This document shows positions 27,350 to 36,259 of a stretch of DNA of 64,000 bases, one piece after another (positions within the stretch are counted from its first letter, which is position 1; the number at the start of each line of letters is the position of its first letter). The stretch lies in contig JBPOJB010000043.1 of NCBI GenBank assembly GCA_052034005.1, forward strand, positions 96,063-160,062, read 5' to 3'. This stretch comes from JAAYDI01 sp052034005. Lineage in GTDB: Bacteria; Planctomycetota; Planctomycetia; Pirellulales; Pirellulaceae. Below the pieces are notes generated by a model that was not told the DNA's origin, searched no databases, and saw only the letters and a list, made by a program, of their open reading frames with translations. Made by a program: the position numbers and the translations under genes.

Positions 27350-28402
27350 TCAGCCGGTCTGCTGGCGGCGCCACAGCTGTAGCCGCGCGGGCAGTTGATC
27401 CGGCCGCGCAACGCCGGTCGTCCCGATCTGCTGGATCGTGATCGACGCGACCAGGTTCCCCACCAGCGCCGCTTCGGGCAGGGTCGCGCCGGCGCAGAGC
27501 GCCAGCACCGCGCCCGCAGTGGCGCTGTCCCCGGCGCCCGTGGGATCGATCGCGCCGTCGAGCTGCAGGCCGGGTATGCGGGTCCAGGCCGGATCGCTCA
27601 CGACCATTCCCAAGGCTCCGCGCGTCACGACGACCGGCGCCTGGGTCTGGTCGCGCAATCGGCCCGCCGACGCGACCAACTCGTCCAGCGGCACGGCGTC
27701 GCCGGGCCGGGGGTTCTCCTCGCCCACCGCCTCAAACTGATTCGGCTTGATGATGACTCCGGAGAAACAGCGGATTCGCCGCCGGCTGTCCGCCCAGAAC
27801 ACAACCTGCGGATGTCGCTTGGCGCGGTCCGCCAACGCCTCCCGTACACGCGCCGTGATCACGCCACAGTCGGCCTCCTCCACCTGATCCAACGCGATCA
27901 CGGCGTCCACGTGCGGGAGCACGCGATCGAGCGCTTCGATCATTGCCGCTTCGAGATCCGGGGGCGTGGCCGACCGGTTCTTCGTGTCATATCGGGCGTG
28001 TTCGGCGTCCAGGCTCGTGCGATGCACGTCGCGCGGCTTGAGATACGTGGGCGTACGCCGGCCGGCGGCCACGGGAAGATGCTCCGCGCTGCAGCCCAAT
28101 CGGGCCAGCTCCTTCCGCAGGTCATACCCTTCGCCGTCGTCGCCCGTGAATCCGACCGCGTGCAGCCGTCCCGCGCCCAGCGCGGCGAGGTTGCAGACGA
28201 TCGTGCCCGCCGCACCCGGGCTGCAACGGATGTCCACCACCTGGTGCGCGGCCTTGCCCGTCTCCAGGCTCCGCTCGACCAGGCCCGGATCGATGTCCAG
28301 ATACTTGTCGAGGAAGAAATCGCCGACGACGGCAATCCGCACCCGGGCGAACCGCTCGACAAGCTGTGCCAGTCGATCATCAGGGAGTCGTACTACGTCC
28401 AT
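27350..28402 (-). CDS. PfkB-family carbohydrate kinase (HldE/RfaE kinase-like)
   Basis: This 350-residue cytoplasmic protein has the ribokinase fold: IAVVGDFFLDKYLDID at the N-terminus, GAAGTIVCNLAALGA, IIKPNQFE (residues 217-224) and the catalytic DPTGAGDS at 286-293, with Asp292 as base. The N-terminal VVGDFFLDKY and the KPN motif most resemble the kinase domain of bifunctional heptose kinase/adenylyltransferases. However, the adenylyltransferase domain is absent. It phosphorylates a sugar with ATP, and the sugar is not readable. Its ATG overlaps the stop of the upstream gene by one base (TGATG), so the two are translationally coupled. Confidence 0.87.
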   Translation of the reverse strand: MDVVRLPDDRLAQLVERFARVRIAVVGDFFLDKYLDIDPGLVERSLETGKAAHQVVDIRCSPGAAGTIVCNLAALGAGRLHAVGFTGDDGEGYDLRKELARLGCSAEHLPVAAGRRTPTYLKPRDVHRTSLDAEHARYDTKNRSATPPDLEAAMIEALDRVLPHVDAVIALDQVEEADCGVITARVREALADRAKRHPQVVFWADSRRRIRCFSGVIIKPNQFEAVGEENPRPGDAVPLDELVASAGRLRDQTQAPVVVTRGALGMVVSDPAWTRIPGLQLDGAIDPTGAGDSATAGAVLALCAGATLPEAALVGNLVASITIQQIGTTGVARPDQLPARLQLWRRQQTG

Positions 28403-29514
28403 CAGCCGTGTCTCGTGTCAAGCATGTGAGCGACCGTGAGCAGAAAATCCCGGTTGTCCGCCTGCAGATAGCGCATCGTGCCGCCCATCCGGCTGAAGGA
28501 CTTGTTGTACCGCAAGTAGTACGACGGATTGTCCTCGGGCGGCTCTCCGCGCGTCCAATCCCACGTCGACTCGGCCAGGTCGGTGATCAGCAGAAAATGC
28601 CGGTCGATATGCGCGCCGCGCTGGATCGCCAAGTTCTGTGCCATCGACAGCGACTTCTCGAAAATCATCGGGCTCATCACCGCGGAACCGATGGAAACGT
28701 ACACGCCTCCGTCAAGTCGACTGACGCTCTCCGCGTAGGTCAGGAAGTCGCGTTCGGCCACCCGGCCGAGGCACGCACAGTGGTTCATCGGATGATTATA
28801 GATGATGTCGTGACCGATCATCGGGTGGCCGGTCAACGGCACACCGGCCCGATAGGCGCCCGCCTGGATACTGAACCGCTTCCACGGGTGCGCGACGGGC
28901 ATCCAGCCCTCGGCCAATTCGAACCGGCGGACCACGCTCAGCAGATCGGCCGCGGCCGCCGCCCGCGCAGGCTCGTCCGCCGCGTGCCGCGAGATCTCGG
29001 CGAGCAGAGCGCGGGCGCCGGGGATCGCCAACCCTTCCTGTTCGATCATGGCGCCGACCGACTCGCCGTAGCCCTTTCCTTCGTAGGCGCCCACGTTGAG
29101 CGCCAGGTTGATGAAGAAGCCGGTCTCCTGCCAGTTGCCGAACCGCCCCGCCCGGACCATGGCCTCCACATTCTCGCAACTTTGTCCCTGAAACGCGAAC
29201 TCCCAATCGTGGATGACGCCGGCGCCGTTGGTGGCCAGATGGGTCACCCACCCGTCGTGAACCAGCTTCAAGAACACCGGCCCGAGCCCGTTCTTGATGG
29301 CGTGGGCGCCGAACACCATCATGACCGGCCGCTCATCCTCACGCGCCCGGCGGATCCGCCCAACCAGCTCCTCGATCAGCCTGACGGCCGCGCCCGGCAG
29401 CGGGTTCGGCACCGCGGTCGGCGCCACATGGTCGCGCTCGATCACCTTCTTGTTCTCGCGCGCTGCCAACGGCTCCATCTTGACGGCGAACCGGTCAAAC
29501 TGCGGATAGGGCAT
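28402..29514 (-). CDS. Conserved-looking cytoplasmic protein of unknown function, coupled to a sugar kinase
   Basis: This 370-residue protein is read from ATG 29514. The frame extends 54 codons upstream, but that part looks non-coding. I do not recognise the family. It has no signal peptide. Likely conserved patches are MMVFGAHAIKNGLGP, LATNGAGVIHDWEFAFQG, HDIIYNHPMNHCACLGR and GGVYVSIGSAVMSPMIFEK, which suggest an alpha/beta Rossmann-like enzyme with nucleotide- or sugar-binding loops. Its stop overlaps the kinase start by one base, so it probably works in the same pathway. A -10-like TACAAT lies at 29580-29585. Confidence 0.8.
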   Translation of the reverse strand: MPYPQFDRFAVKMEPLAARENKKVIERDHVAPTAVPNPLPGAAVRLIEELVGRIRRAREDERPVMMVFGAHAIKNGLGPVFLKLVHDGWVTHLATNGAGVIHDWEFAFQGQSCENVEAMVRAGRFGNWQETGFFINLALNVGAYEGKGYGESVGAMIEQEGLAIPGARALLAEISRHAADEPARAAAAADLLSVVRRFELAEGWMPVAHPWKRFSIQAGAYRAGVPLTGHPMIGHDIIYNHPMNHCACLGRVAERDFLTYAESVSRLDGGVYVSIGSAVMSPMIFEKSLSMAQNLAIQRGAHIDRHFLLITDLAESTWDWTRGEPPEDNPSYYLRYNKSFSRMGGTMRYLQADNRDFLLTVAHMLDTRHG

Positions 29515-29579
29515 GGCACTGGCAACCGATTGAACAACAACGACGGTGAGTCCCACTGGGGAGTGTACCCGGGTCGCCG

Positions 29580-29585
29580 ATTGTA
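29580..29585 (-). promoter_or_regulatory. Possible -10 box TACAAT for the unknown-kinase operon
   Basis: Read on the minus strand, GGCATACAATCGG holds TACAAT, about 65 nt upstream of ATG 29514. No convincing -35 is present. Confidence 0.35.
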
Positions 29586-29685
29586 TGCCACCGGCCGGCG
29601 CGGGGCTCTGCGCAGGGCGCGTCAGGCGCCCGACAGGATCCGGCGTAGCGTGGGCCCAGGCGGCGAGCGCCCGCACACCAGTACC

Positions 29686-30708
29686 TTAGCCGTACACCGC
29701 CAGGATGTTTTCGGGTGGTACGTCCGGCTGGAACAGGTGGGTCGGACCCAGAATGTAGCCGCCTTGGCCGCCCAGGACACCGCAGTATCGACGCACTTCC
29801 GCGCGGACCTGCTCGGGGGTACCCTGCGTGAGCAGGCGCTGCATGTCGATGCCTCCGTGGAAACTGATCTGCCCCGCGAACTCGGCATGCAGATGCTCGG
29901 GAGACATGTCCGGGCCGGTTGGCTGAATCGGATCCAAGGCATCCACACCCAATGCGATCAAGTCGGGAATGAACGAGCGGATGGACCCGCAGCTGTGGTA
30001 CAGCACTCTGCCACCCAGGCCGTGAATGCAGTCGATCATCTGCCGAAGATAGGGCGCGACGAACCGGCGGAACATGTCCACGGACATCAACGGCCCGAAC
30101 TGGCTCCCCAAGTCGCTAATCAACAGGTACAGATCGATGCGTCCCTTGGTGACCTCGGCGGCACGCGTGTAATCAGCCCGGTAGAAATCGGTGAACGTCT
30201 GGCTGAGGAAATGGGCCCACGCGGGGCGTTCCACCATGTCGATGAACATGCCCTCCCAGCCCCGGACCAGGGCCGGCCGTTGCCAGACATCGGCAAACCC
30301 GTACAGAATCGCGCGGTCGCCACAACGATCGCATTGAGCAGCCAGTTGCGAATAGTCGAACTGGTCCGGGGTCGGCCAGGTGAAAGCCTCCAGTTCGCTC
30401 AGACTCGTCGCCTCGGCCAACGCGCCTCGCACATCCTCGCGCATCGGACCCCAGGGAGTCGAACGATAAACGTAGCGCTCGCCCCAGAAATTCTGGAACA
30501 CGCCGCCGCCCACCGCACGCTCCGGCGGCGCCGGCACGTCGACGTGCCGCACATCGATGTCCAGCTCGTCGAGTAAACGGTCCTTGTCGGCATAACCGAC
30601 ATGCTCGAACAACCGTCGCCAGGTCGGTTCTTCGGCCCAGAAATCGCGCGGCACCCGGTCCGGTCGCCGATGCTCCAGCGCCGTCAATACTCGTTCTCTC
30701 GGTGTCAT
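29686..30708 (-). CDS. Uroporphyrinogen decarboxylase family (URO-D/corrinoid methyltransferase-like) protein
   Basis: ATG 30708 gives a 340-residue protein beginning MTPRERVLTALEHRRPDRVP, the usual start of URO-D superfamily proteins found outside haem synthesis. Later conserved pieces are ILYGFADVWQRPAL, LYLLISDLGSQFGPLMS, VLYHSCGSIRSFIPDLIALG and a final GGYILGPTHLFQPDVPPEN. Genes of this type often encode methyltransferases acting with corrinoid proteins, or enzymes of unknown substrate near sugar catabolism. True HemE is unlikely given the sequence and context. No corrinoid protein is nearby. It is cytoplasmic and divergent from the DUF5696-like gene. Confidence 0.85.
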   Translation of the reverse strand: MTPRERVLTALEHRRPDRVPRDFWAEEPTWRRLFEHVGYADKDRLLDELDIDVRHVDVPAPPERAVGGGVFQNFWGERYVYRSTPWGPMREDVRGALAEATSLSELEAFTWPTPDQFDYSQLAAQCDRCGDRAILYGFADVWQRPALVRGWEGMFIDMVERPAWAHFLSQTFTDFYRADYTRAAEVTKGRIDLYLLISDLGSQFGPLMSVDMFRRFVAPYLRQMIDCIHGLGGRVLYHSCGSIRSFIPDLIALGVDALDPIQPTGPDMSPEHLHAEFAGQISFHGGIDMQRLLTQGTPEQVRAEVRRYCGVLGGQGGYILGPTHLFQPDVPPENILAVYG

Positions 30709-31054
30709 GAAACTACCACTTCCCCCCACGGGACGACTGACCGCATCAATATGTACGTAGGACCACCCGGTCGGCAAGCATGGCAGCATGCGGAGACCGC
30801 CGGTGACCGGGCGCGCCGCACATCTGGCGGACCGCAGCACACGCGGTTCCGACAAACTGCCAGCTGCGAACTGCTCAATGCAGCCAGCGCGGCAATCGAG
30901 CGGCCCGATCGTGCACCGTTTTCATCGCGCGTTGGGGCCTGGTATTCCACGGTCGAAGGCGCCTGGAGCCGCGTCTGGAACGGTGTTAAGCTGGTTTTCC
31001 ATGCAAGTTCGAGGTCAACCATGGCACTCTAATGCGAGGAAAGGTGCTCTCGTG
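30709..31054. other. Divergent intergenic region (346 nt)
   Basis: No supported gene lies here; the frames through it are Arg/Ser-rich and lack ribosome-binding sites. It must hold promoters for both flanking genes. The only candidate I see is TGTTAAGCT at 30984-30992 (plus strand), an extended -10-like string 62 nt before ATG 31055. No clear palindrome is visible. Confidence 0.5.
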
Positions 31055-33787
31055 ATGCGCAAGTGGATCCTCATCGTCAGCATCGTCGCATGCTGCTGCC
31101 CGTGGCGCGTCTCCTATGGTTCCGCGGACGACCGGGCGGTGGACTTTCGTCCCGAGTTGGTCGGGGCGGAGTTCACCTCGATGACGGTGCGGCCCGGCGA
31201 CGCGGTCTCGGTGACATTCAAGTTCCGCAACGCCGGCACGGCGGTGGCTGATCGCAATTACCACGTGTTCACGCATTGTGAAGCGCCGCGGAAGAGCTGC
31301 GAGGACATTGTGATTCATGCCGATCACGCGGCCTCCGAGCCCACGACGGTCTGGGATCCGGGTACGATCATCCTGGACGGGCCGGTGGTGCTGCGCGTGC
31401 CGGCCGATGCGGCGGAAGGTGACTACTTCGTGCATGTCGGCCTGTATGACGCGGGCGGGACCGGCGCACGATGTCTGGATGTCTATTGGCCCACGGCTCT
31501 GCGGGTCTCGCGCGCGGCCCGGCCTGCCAGCGAACTCAGCCCGGCGCCCCTGGCCGACGCGGAATTACAGCGGCGCCGCCAGGCGCTTGCGGCCCGGATC
31601 GACGCCCGGAAACGCGTGAGCCTCGACACGCAGGCCTGGCGTTTCGACGTCGATCGCGCCAGCGGCGCGTGGGCGCTGCTGGACAAGGCCGCCGACGTAT
31701 TGTGGACCTCTTCCACCGCTCAGCCGCGGTTCGGGCGGATCATGCTGCGCAACGGCGCGCGTTACGAAGTCTGCAGGATCGACCGGTTCGACGAAGTCGC
31801 CTCGACTCCGCACAGCCTGCGCATGATGATCCACCCGTTGATCGACGGCGTGGCGTCGGGCGTGACGGTCCTGTTTACCGTTGTGCCGTCCCCCGATTTC
31901 GAGGGCCTGCAGCTGGCGTACTCGACGCGCGCGAGCGGGGCCTGGCAGGTGGCGTCGGTGCGGCTGTTGGAAGACGCCCTGCAGGTCACCGATCAGGAGG
32001 GCGGGAGCGTGTACGTCCCGCACCGGCTGGGCCTGGAGGTGGCTGCCGGCGGGGAGCTGCCCAGCAATCGCACGTGGATCACCTACGACGATCTGTCGAT
32101 GGCGATGTGCGGAGTCGTGAAACAGGACGCAGCGATGCTGATCACGTGGGATCAGGTCGACTCGCGACTCAGCACGCACACCACCTGGCCCGATCTGCCG
32201 CTGGTACCGGGCCGGCGCGCCGTCAGTCTGTCGCTGGAGCTGGAAGGTCCGGAGAACGCGTGCTTGATCCAGCCGCTCGGGCGCGGCAGCTACGTCGACA
32301 TCGCGAAAGCCTATCGGCCCATCGCCCAAGCCAAGGGCTGGCGGAAGACCTGGGCCGACAAGCGGCTGCAGTTCCCCTCAGTGGACAAACTGTTCGGGGC
32401 GGCGAACTTCAAGCCGTTCGTGCTCTCGCGCGTCATGCCCAGCTCGCGTTTCAACCACGAGGGCAAGGAGATCGTGCGCCTCGGTTTCACGTTCGATGAA
32501 GCCGCCCGGTGCGCGGAACACTGGCGCAACGACCTGCAGATCGACCGCGCTTACGTGGTGTTGGCCGGCTGGATCAACCGCGGATACGACGTGGGCCATC
32601 CGGACGTGCTGCCGGCCGCGCCGGAATGTGGTGGGAATGAAGGCCTGGCCGCGGCAGCCGATCGCATCCGGAAATGCGGGTACCTGTTCGGCCTGCACGA
32701 CAACTATCAGGACATGTACGAGGACGCTCCGTCCTGGGGCGAGGTGTGGCTGAACAAGGACAGCCGGGGCGTGCCGCGCCCGGGCGGGAACTGGAACGGC
32801 GGACAGGCCTGGCAGGTCTGCGCGGTCAAGCAGGTGGAGCTGGCGGCGCGGCCCGACACGAACCTGCCGGCGATCGCCAAGCTGTTCACGCCCACCATCT
32901 ACTTCATCGATACCGTCTTCGCCTGGCCGCTGGTGACCTGCGAGGACCCGGCGCATCCCATGACCCGGCGGGATGACCTGTTCTGGAAGACCAACCTCTG
33001 CCGGTTGGCCAAGGAGCATTTCGGGCTGTTCGGTAGCGAGGAAGGGCGTGAGTGGTCGGTTCCGTGTGCCGACTATCTGGAGGGCATCTTCGGTCACCAG
33101 ACCAATTCGCCGCCCGGACAGGTCATCCCGCTGTTCCCGCTGGTCTACAGCGACTGTGTCCAGATCATGACGCACCAGGGAGACCGCATCGGGGCCGGCG
33201 ACGAGAAGAAAGTGGCCGACCATATCCTGTTTGCCGAGATGTTCCTGCCGAGCTTCGGCCAGCATCTGTATTGGCAGCGGGCCAGCGACACGCGGCGCCG
33301 GGCCGCGGCCGACAAGTCGTCCAACGAGCTCTGGTCGCGCGGCGACAACGGCTGGGGCGAGCAGCTGTGTCCGACGGATCGCGTTATCAAGAACGTGTGG
33401 GAAGTGCTCAGCCCGTTGAACCGGATCACAGCCGAACTCCCGCTGGATGATCACCGGTTCCTCACACGCGACCGACTCGTCCAGCAGACGCGGTTCGGCG
33501 ACGTGACGATCACCGTCGCCTTCGAGCAGCCGGCGGACCTTGGCGACGATCGCGTCCCGGCCTACGGCTTCGTGATCGACAGCCCGCAATACATCGCGTG
33601 CTGCGCCACGCGCTACAACGGCGTCGATTACAGCTCGCCCACGCTGTTCACCGCACAGAGCCTGGACGGCAAGCCGCTGGCACAGTCCGCGCAGGTGCGC
33701 ATCTATCACGGGTTCGGTGACCGCCGCATCCGCCTGTGCGGCAAGGAGTTCGACGTCGCGCAAGAAGAAATCGTCTCTTGTCAATAG
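31055..33787 (+). CDS. Large secreted DUF5696-like putative glycoside hydrolase
   Basis: ATG 31055 follows GAGGAAAGG. The 910-residue product has a signal peptide (WILIVSIVACCCPWRVSYGSA). Residues 25-160 look like an immunoglobulin-like beta sandwich (SVTFKFRNAGTAVADRNYHVF). A beta-sandwich and a TIM-barrel-like catalytic region follow (residues 440-800), with RAYVVLAGWINRGYDVGHPD, YLFGLHDNYQDMY and HFGLFGSEEGREW. These patches fit the DUF5696 family, which is related to GH101-type barrels. Asp and Glu residues in GLHDNY and GSEEG are candidate catalytic acids. Expected role is glycan hydrolysis outside the cytoplasm. No closely assigned activity is known to me. Confidence 0.8.
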   Translation: MRKWILIVSIVACCCPWRVSYGSADDRAVDFRPELVGAEFTSMTVRPGDAVSVTFKFRNAGTAVADRNYHVFTHCEAPRKSCEDIVIHADHAASEPTTVWDPGTIILDGPVVLRVPADAAEGDYFVHVGLYDAGGTGARCLDVYWPTALRVSRAARPASELSPAPLADAELQRRRQALAARIDARKRVSLDTQAWRFDVDRASGAWALLDKAADVLWTSSTAQPRFGRIMLRNGARYEVCRIDRFDEVASTPHSLRMMIHPLIDGVASGVTVLFTVVPSPDFEGLQLAYSTRASGAWQVASVRLLEDALQVTDQEGGSVYVPHRLGLEVAAGGELPSNRTWITYDDLSMAMCGVVKQDAAMLITWDQVDSRLSTHTTWPDLPLVPGRRAVSLSLELEGPENACLIQPLGRGSYVDIAKAYRPIAQAKGWRKTWADKRLQFPSVDKLFGAANFKPFVLSRVMPSSRFNHEGKEIVRLGFTFDEAARCAEHWRNDLQIDRAYVVLAGWINRGYDVGHPDVLPAAPECGGNEGLAAAADRIRKCGYLFGLHDNYQDMYEDAPSWGEVWLNKDSRGVPRPGGNWNGGQAWQVCAVKQVELAARPDTNLPAIAKLFTPTIYFIDTVFAWPLVTCEDPAHPMTRRDDLFWKTNLCRLAKEHFGLFGSEEGREWSVPCADYLEGIFGHQTNSPPGQVIPLFPLVYSDCVQIMTHQGDRIGAGDEKKVADHILFAEMFLPSFGQHLYWQRASDTRRRAAADKSSNELWSRGDNGWGEQLCPTDRVIKNVWEVLSPLNRITAELPLDDHRFLTRDRLVQQTRFGDVTITVAFEQPADLGDDRVPAYGFVIDSPQYIACCATRYNGVDYSSPTLFTAQSLDGKPLAQSAQVRIYHGFGDRRIRLCGKEFDVAQEEIVSCQ

Positions 33788-33794
33788 CCGGTGA

Positions 33795-33821
33795 GGCAGG
33801 TAGGCGGCCAGGCCGCCTGCC
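33795..33821. terminator. Inverted repeat between convergent genes, possible bidirectional terminator
   Basis: GGCAGG and GGCGGCC pair with GGCCGCC and TGCC between two convergent stops (33787 and 33830). The left arm is interrupted and there is no T-tract, so a terminator function is only likely from position. Confidence 0.35.
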
Positions 33822-33829
33822 CGCTACTC

Positions 33830-34831
33830 CTAGGCACCACGTCCCACGCGCGCCCGCACGATCGAATGCATGCCGTCGTCGCGCCGGACCAGTTCGACAT
33901 CCACGAACCCGGCCGCCTGCAGGGCCTCCTGGATATCGGTCAGTGAATAGCTGTTGCCGGCCGTCGTGCCGGCCAGCATGTTGACGGCGAACAGGGCGCC
34001 GGCCACCGGTGCGGTGCGTGAGGGTTCGAGCACGATATCGCGGATATAGATCCAGCCGCCCGGCACGAGGGCGGCAGCGACACGACGGTAGAGCGCCAGG
34101 TTCTGCTCGGGCGAATTCTGGTGGATGATCGCGCTGACCCAGGCCAGGTCCGCTCCCGGCGGGAGGTTGTCACAGTAGAAATCGCCCGGCACCAGCTCGA
34201 CACGGTCGGCCAGCGGCGTCGCCGCCAGGCGTCGGCGCGCCATCGGGATCACGTGCGGCAGATCGAAGATGATGGCGCGCGCCGCCGGCTCGGCCTTCAG
34301 CCAGGCCATGGTCCACGACCCGGACGCGCCGCCGAGATCCAGCACGCAGCGCACGCCGCCCGGATGGATCGCTTCGATCAACGGCTCGGCGATTTCGCGC
34401 GAAATCACATGCATGGCTTCGATAAATGAAGCCTCATCGGCCGCCTCACCCCGGATGCTCGGGCCGGGGAAATCCGGCACGCCCGAGCGGACGGTCCAGG
34501 ACAACTGCGCCCAGCAGCGCAGGCAATTCGCCTGATGACGCAGCATGGCCACGACGCTCCGTTCGCCCGCTTCGCACAGGTAGGGCGCCAGCGCCGGGCG
34601 AAGCGCGTACTGCTGGTCCTGCTTCACGATCAGTCCGACGGCGGCCAGCGCATCGAGCACGATAGTCGTGCCGCGCAGATCGCAGTTGGCTGCCGAGGCC
34701 GCTTCCGCCGCGGTCCGCGGCCCGGCGGCGAGCCGCTCGAACAGATCCAACTCCACGGCCACCGCCAGGATACAGGGGATCTGGTACCCGCGCATCAGTT
34801 CCAACAGTTGTGTGCCGTCTTGCACCATCAT
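33830..34831 (-). CDS. Methyltransferase of the acetylserotonin O-methyltransferase-like family
   Basis: This 333-residue cytoplasmic protein has an N-terminal winged-helix dimerisation domain (residues 1-90: ILAVAVELDLFERLAAGPRT, LRGTTIVLDALAAVGLI). A class I SAM domain with CVLDLGGASGSWTMAWL follows as motif I, then IIFDLPHVIPMARRR and GGWIYIRDIVLEPSR. This is the plant-type or polyketide small-molecule O-methyltransferase architecture. The usual catalytic His may be in AIIHQNSPEQN. The substrate is a hydroxylated small molecule, not identifiable here. TACAAT at 34885-34890 on the minus strand is a candidate -10 about 54 nt before the start. It is convergent with the DUF5696-like gene. Confidence 0.87.
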   Translation of the reverse strand: MMVQDGTQLLELMRGYQIPCILAVAVELDLFERLAAGPRTAAEAASAANCDLRGTTIVLDALAAVGLIVKQDQQYALRPALAPYLCEAGERSVVAMLRHQANCLRCWAQLSWTVRSGVPDFPGPSIRGEAADEASFIEAMHVISREIAEPLIEAIHPGGVRCVLDLGGASGSWTMAWLKAEPAARAIIFDLPHVIPMARRRLAATPLADRVELVPGDFYCDNLPPGADLAWVSAIIHQNSPEQNLALYRRVAAALVPGGWIYIRDIVLEPSRTAPVAGALFAVNMLAGTTAGNSYSLTDIQEALQAAGFVDVELVRRDDGMHSIVRARVGRGA

Positions 34832-34884
34832 CGCCCTGGTACCTTGGAGGGAGTGGTCCGCTCGCCCGCACGGGGAATGGCTGA

Positions 34885-34890
34885 ATTGTA
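34885..34890 (-). promoter_or_regulatory. Possible -10 box TACAAT for the methyltransferase gene
   Basis: TACAAT on the minus strand lies 53 nt upstream of the start at 34831, in the context CCGATACAATTCAG. No matching -35 is visible. Confidence 0.4.
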
Positions 34891-35070
34891 TCGGCGGACC
34901 GCACGGCCGGCTATCGGCCGACGGAATGAGCGGGGCGAGAGTGCTGAGCGGGCGGGAGCCGCGATACGTGGGACATGGACCGGTTGCCCTGCGCGGCCGG
35001 TTCGACTAGAACCAAGTGCAGTTGCCCGCATGTTCTTTGACACTTCATGCCCTGTCACGAAGGCCCCGCC

Positions 35071-36243
35071 ATGACCACCCGCCTCTGGATCCCCTTCCTT
35101 CTCGGCAGTTGCGTTGCAACCGCGGCGTTCGCTCAGCAGCCGCCGGACACGTCGGCCAAATACAAGGCGCTCGCGTGTCCGACGCCCGCGCAGGACACGA
35201 CCTGGGCGATCCTCGACCGCAACGGGGCCAATCGCCAGGTGGAACCGTACCTGTCATCCCTCGGACAAGGCGAGAGTGGGACCGGCACGATCAGTTCGCC
35301 GGTGTTCAAGCTGGACACGGATACGATCCGCTTCACGATCTGCGGCCACGACGGGCAGGATGGGAAGCGCGGTGAGAACCTGATCGCCCTGGTCGACGCG
35401 CGCAAGAACACGGACTTGCGGAAGACCGCCGCGCCGGCCAACGATGCGTTACAAGAGCGGACCTGGGATGTGGCCGATCTCCGGGGCCGCGAAGTCCGCA
35501 TCGAACTGCGCGACGGGATTGCGGAGGGGGCGTTTGCCTGGCTGGGCATCGGCCGCATTGACGCGGGGCTTCCGCTGCGCGTCGACTTCCGCGGCGGCCT
35601 GCCGGACGACTGGGTGGCGACCTCGCGCGCCGCGGATGTGCGGTACGACTACGTGGCGGGCACGGTGCCGTTCCGGCGCAACGCCGGCATCGGCGGGCTG
35701 ATCCCGGCCCGGGGAGCGATCGAATTCCCTTGCGGGTTTGTCGCCGCGCGCGTGTTTCTGCTCGGCTGCACCGTGCCGACCGGCCGGCCGCTGGACTGCT
35801 ACGGCGCCGTCGAGTTCCACTACCGCTCGGGCACCGTCGATAGCCTGCCGCTGATCTACGGCTTCACCCTCGACGGCCGGAACAAGCTGCTGAGCCCTTC
35901 GAAGGCCATGTATCTCCGACCCTCCAGCGATCCGTTCCAGCATGTGCTGGCCCTGGCGCCGCGGCCGGAAGTGATCGACACGATCCGGCTGGTCGCCAGC
36001 TCCACGGACGCGATCCCGCTGGTCACGGCCATCACGTGCGAGACCCAGGACGACCACGAGCACCTGGTGCCGTTGCCCAAGGAGCAGCCGTCGCCGGAGG
36101 ACACGGCGTGGATCGCCACCCACACGGTCACGCCGCAATTGCCGGAACGTCACGCGATCGCGCGGGAGCTGCGCAAAGCTCACAAGCTGCCGGCGCCAGA
36201 GCCCGGCAGCGCGGGCGCATCCACGAGACCGGGCGTTCCGTAG
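35071..36243 (+). CDS. Secreted protein of unknown function (beta-rich)
   Basis: The 390-residue protein from ATG 35071 has a signal peptide (LWIPFLLGSCVATAAFAQQ). I do not recognise its family. Residues 50-175 alternate short strands and may form a jelly roll (GTISSPVFKLDTDTIRFTICG, LRGREVRIELRD). Residues 180-350 hold a second beta region with conserved-looking DCYGAVEFHYR. It lacks an obvious catalytic motif and could bind carbohydrate. It starts the long + strand run and is 16 nt ahead of the DUF4832-like gene, with which it probably forms an operon. TTGACA at 35037-35042 is a lone -35-like string. Confidence 0.75.
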   Translation: MTTRLWIPFLLGSCVATAAFAQQPPDTSAKYKALACPTPAQDTTWAILDRNGANRQVEPYLSSLGQGESGTGTISSPVFKLDTDTIRFTICGHDGQDGKRGENLIALVDARKNTDLRKTAAPANDALQERTWDVADLRGREVRIELRDGIAEGAFAWLGIGRIDAGLPLRVDFRGGLPDDWVATSRAADVRYDYVAGTVPFRRNAGIGGLIPARGAIEFPCGFVAARVFLLGCTVPTGRPLDCYGAVEFHYRSGTVDSLPLIYGFTLDGRNKLLSPSKAMYLRPSSDPFQHVLALAPRPEVIDTIRLVASSTDAIPLVTAITCETQDDHEHLVPLPKEQPSPEDTAWIATHTVTPQLPERHAIARELRKAHKLPAPEPGSAGASTRPGVP

Positions 36244-36259
36244 CGACGGGGTGGTTACG

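Noticed and set aside
27395..28429. A + strand frame over the PfkB kinase
   Set aside because: No motif and it overlaps a clear ribokinase-family gene on the minus strand.
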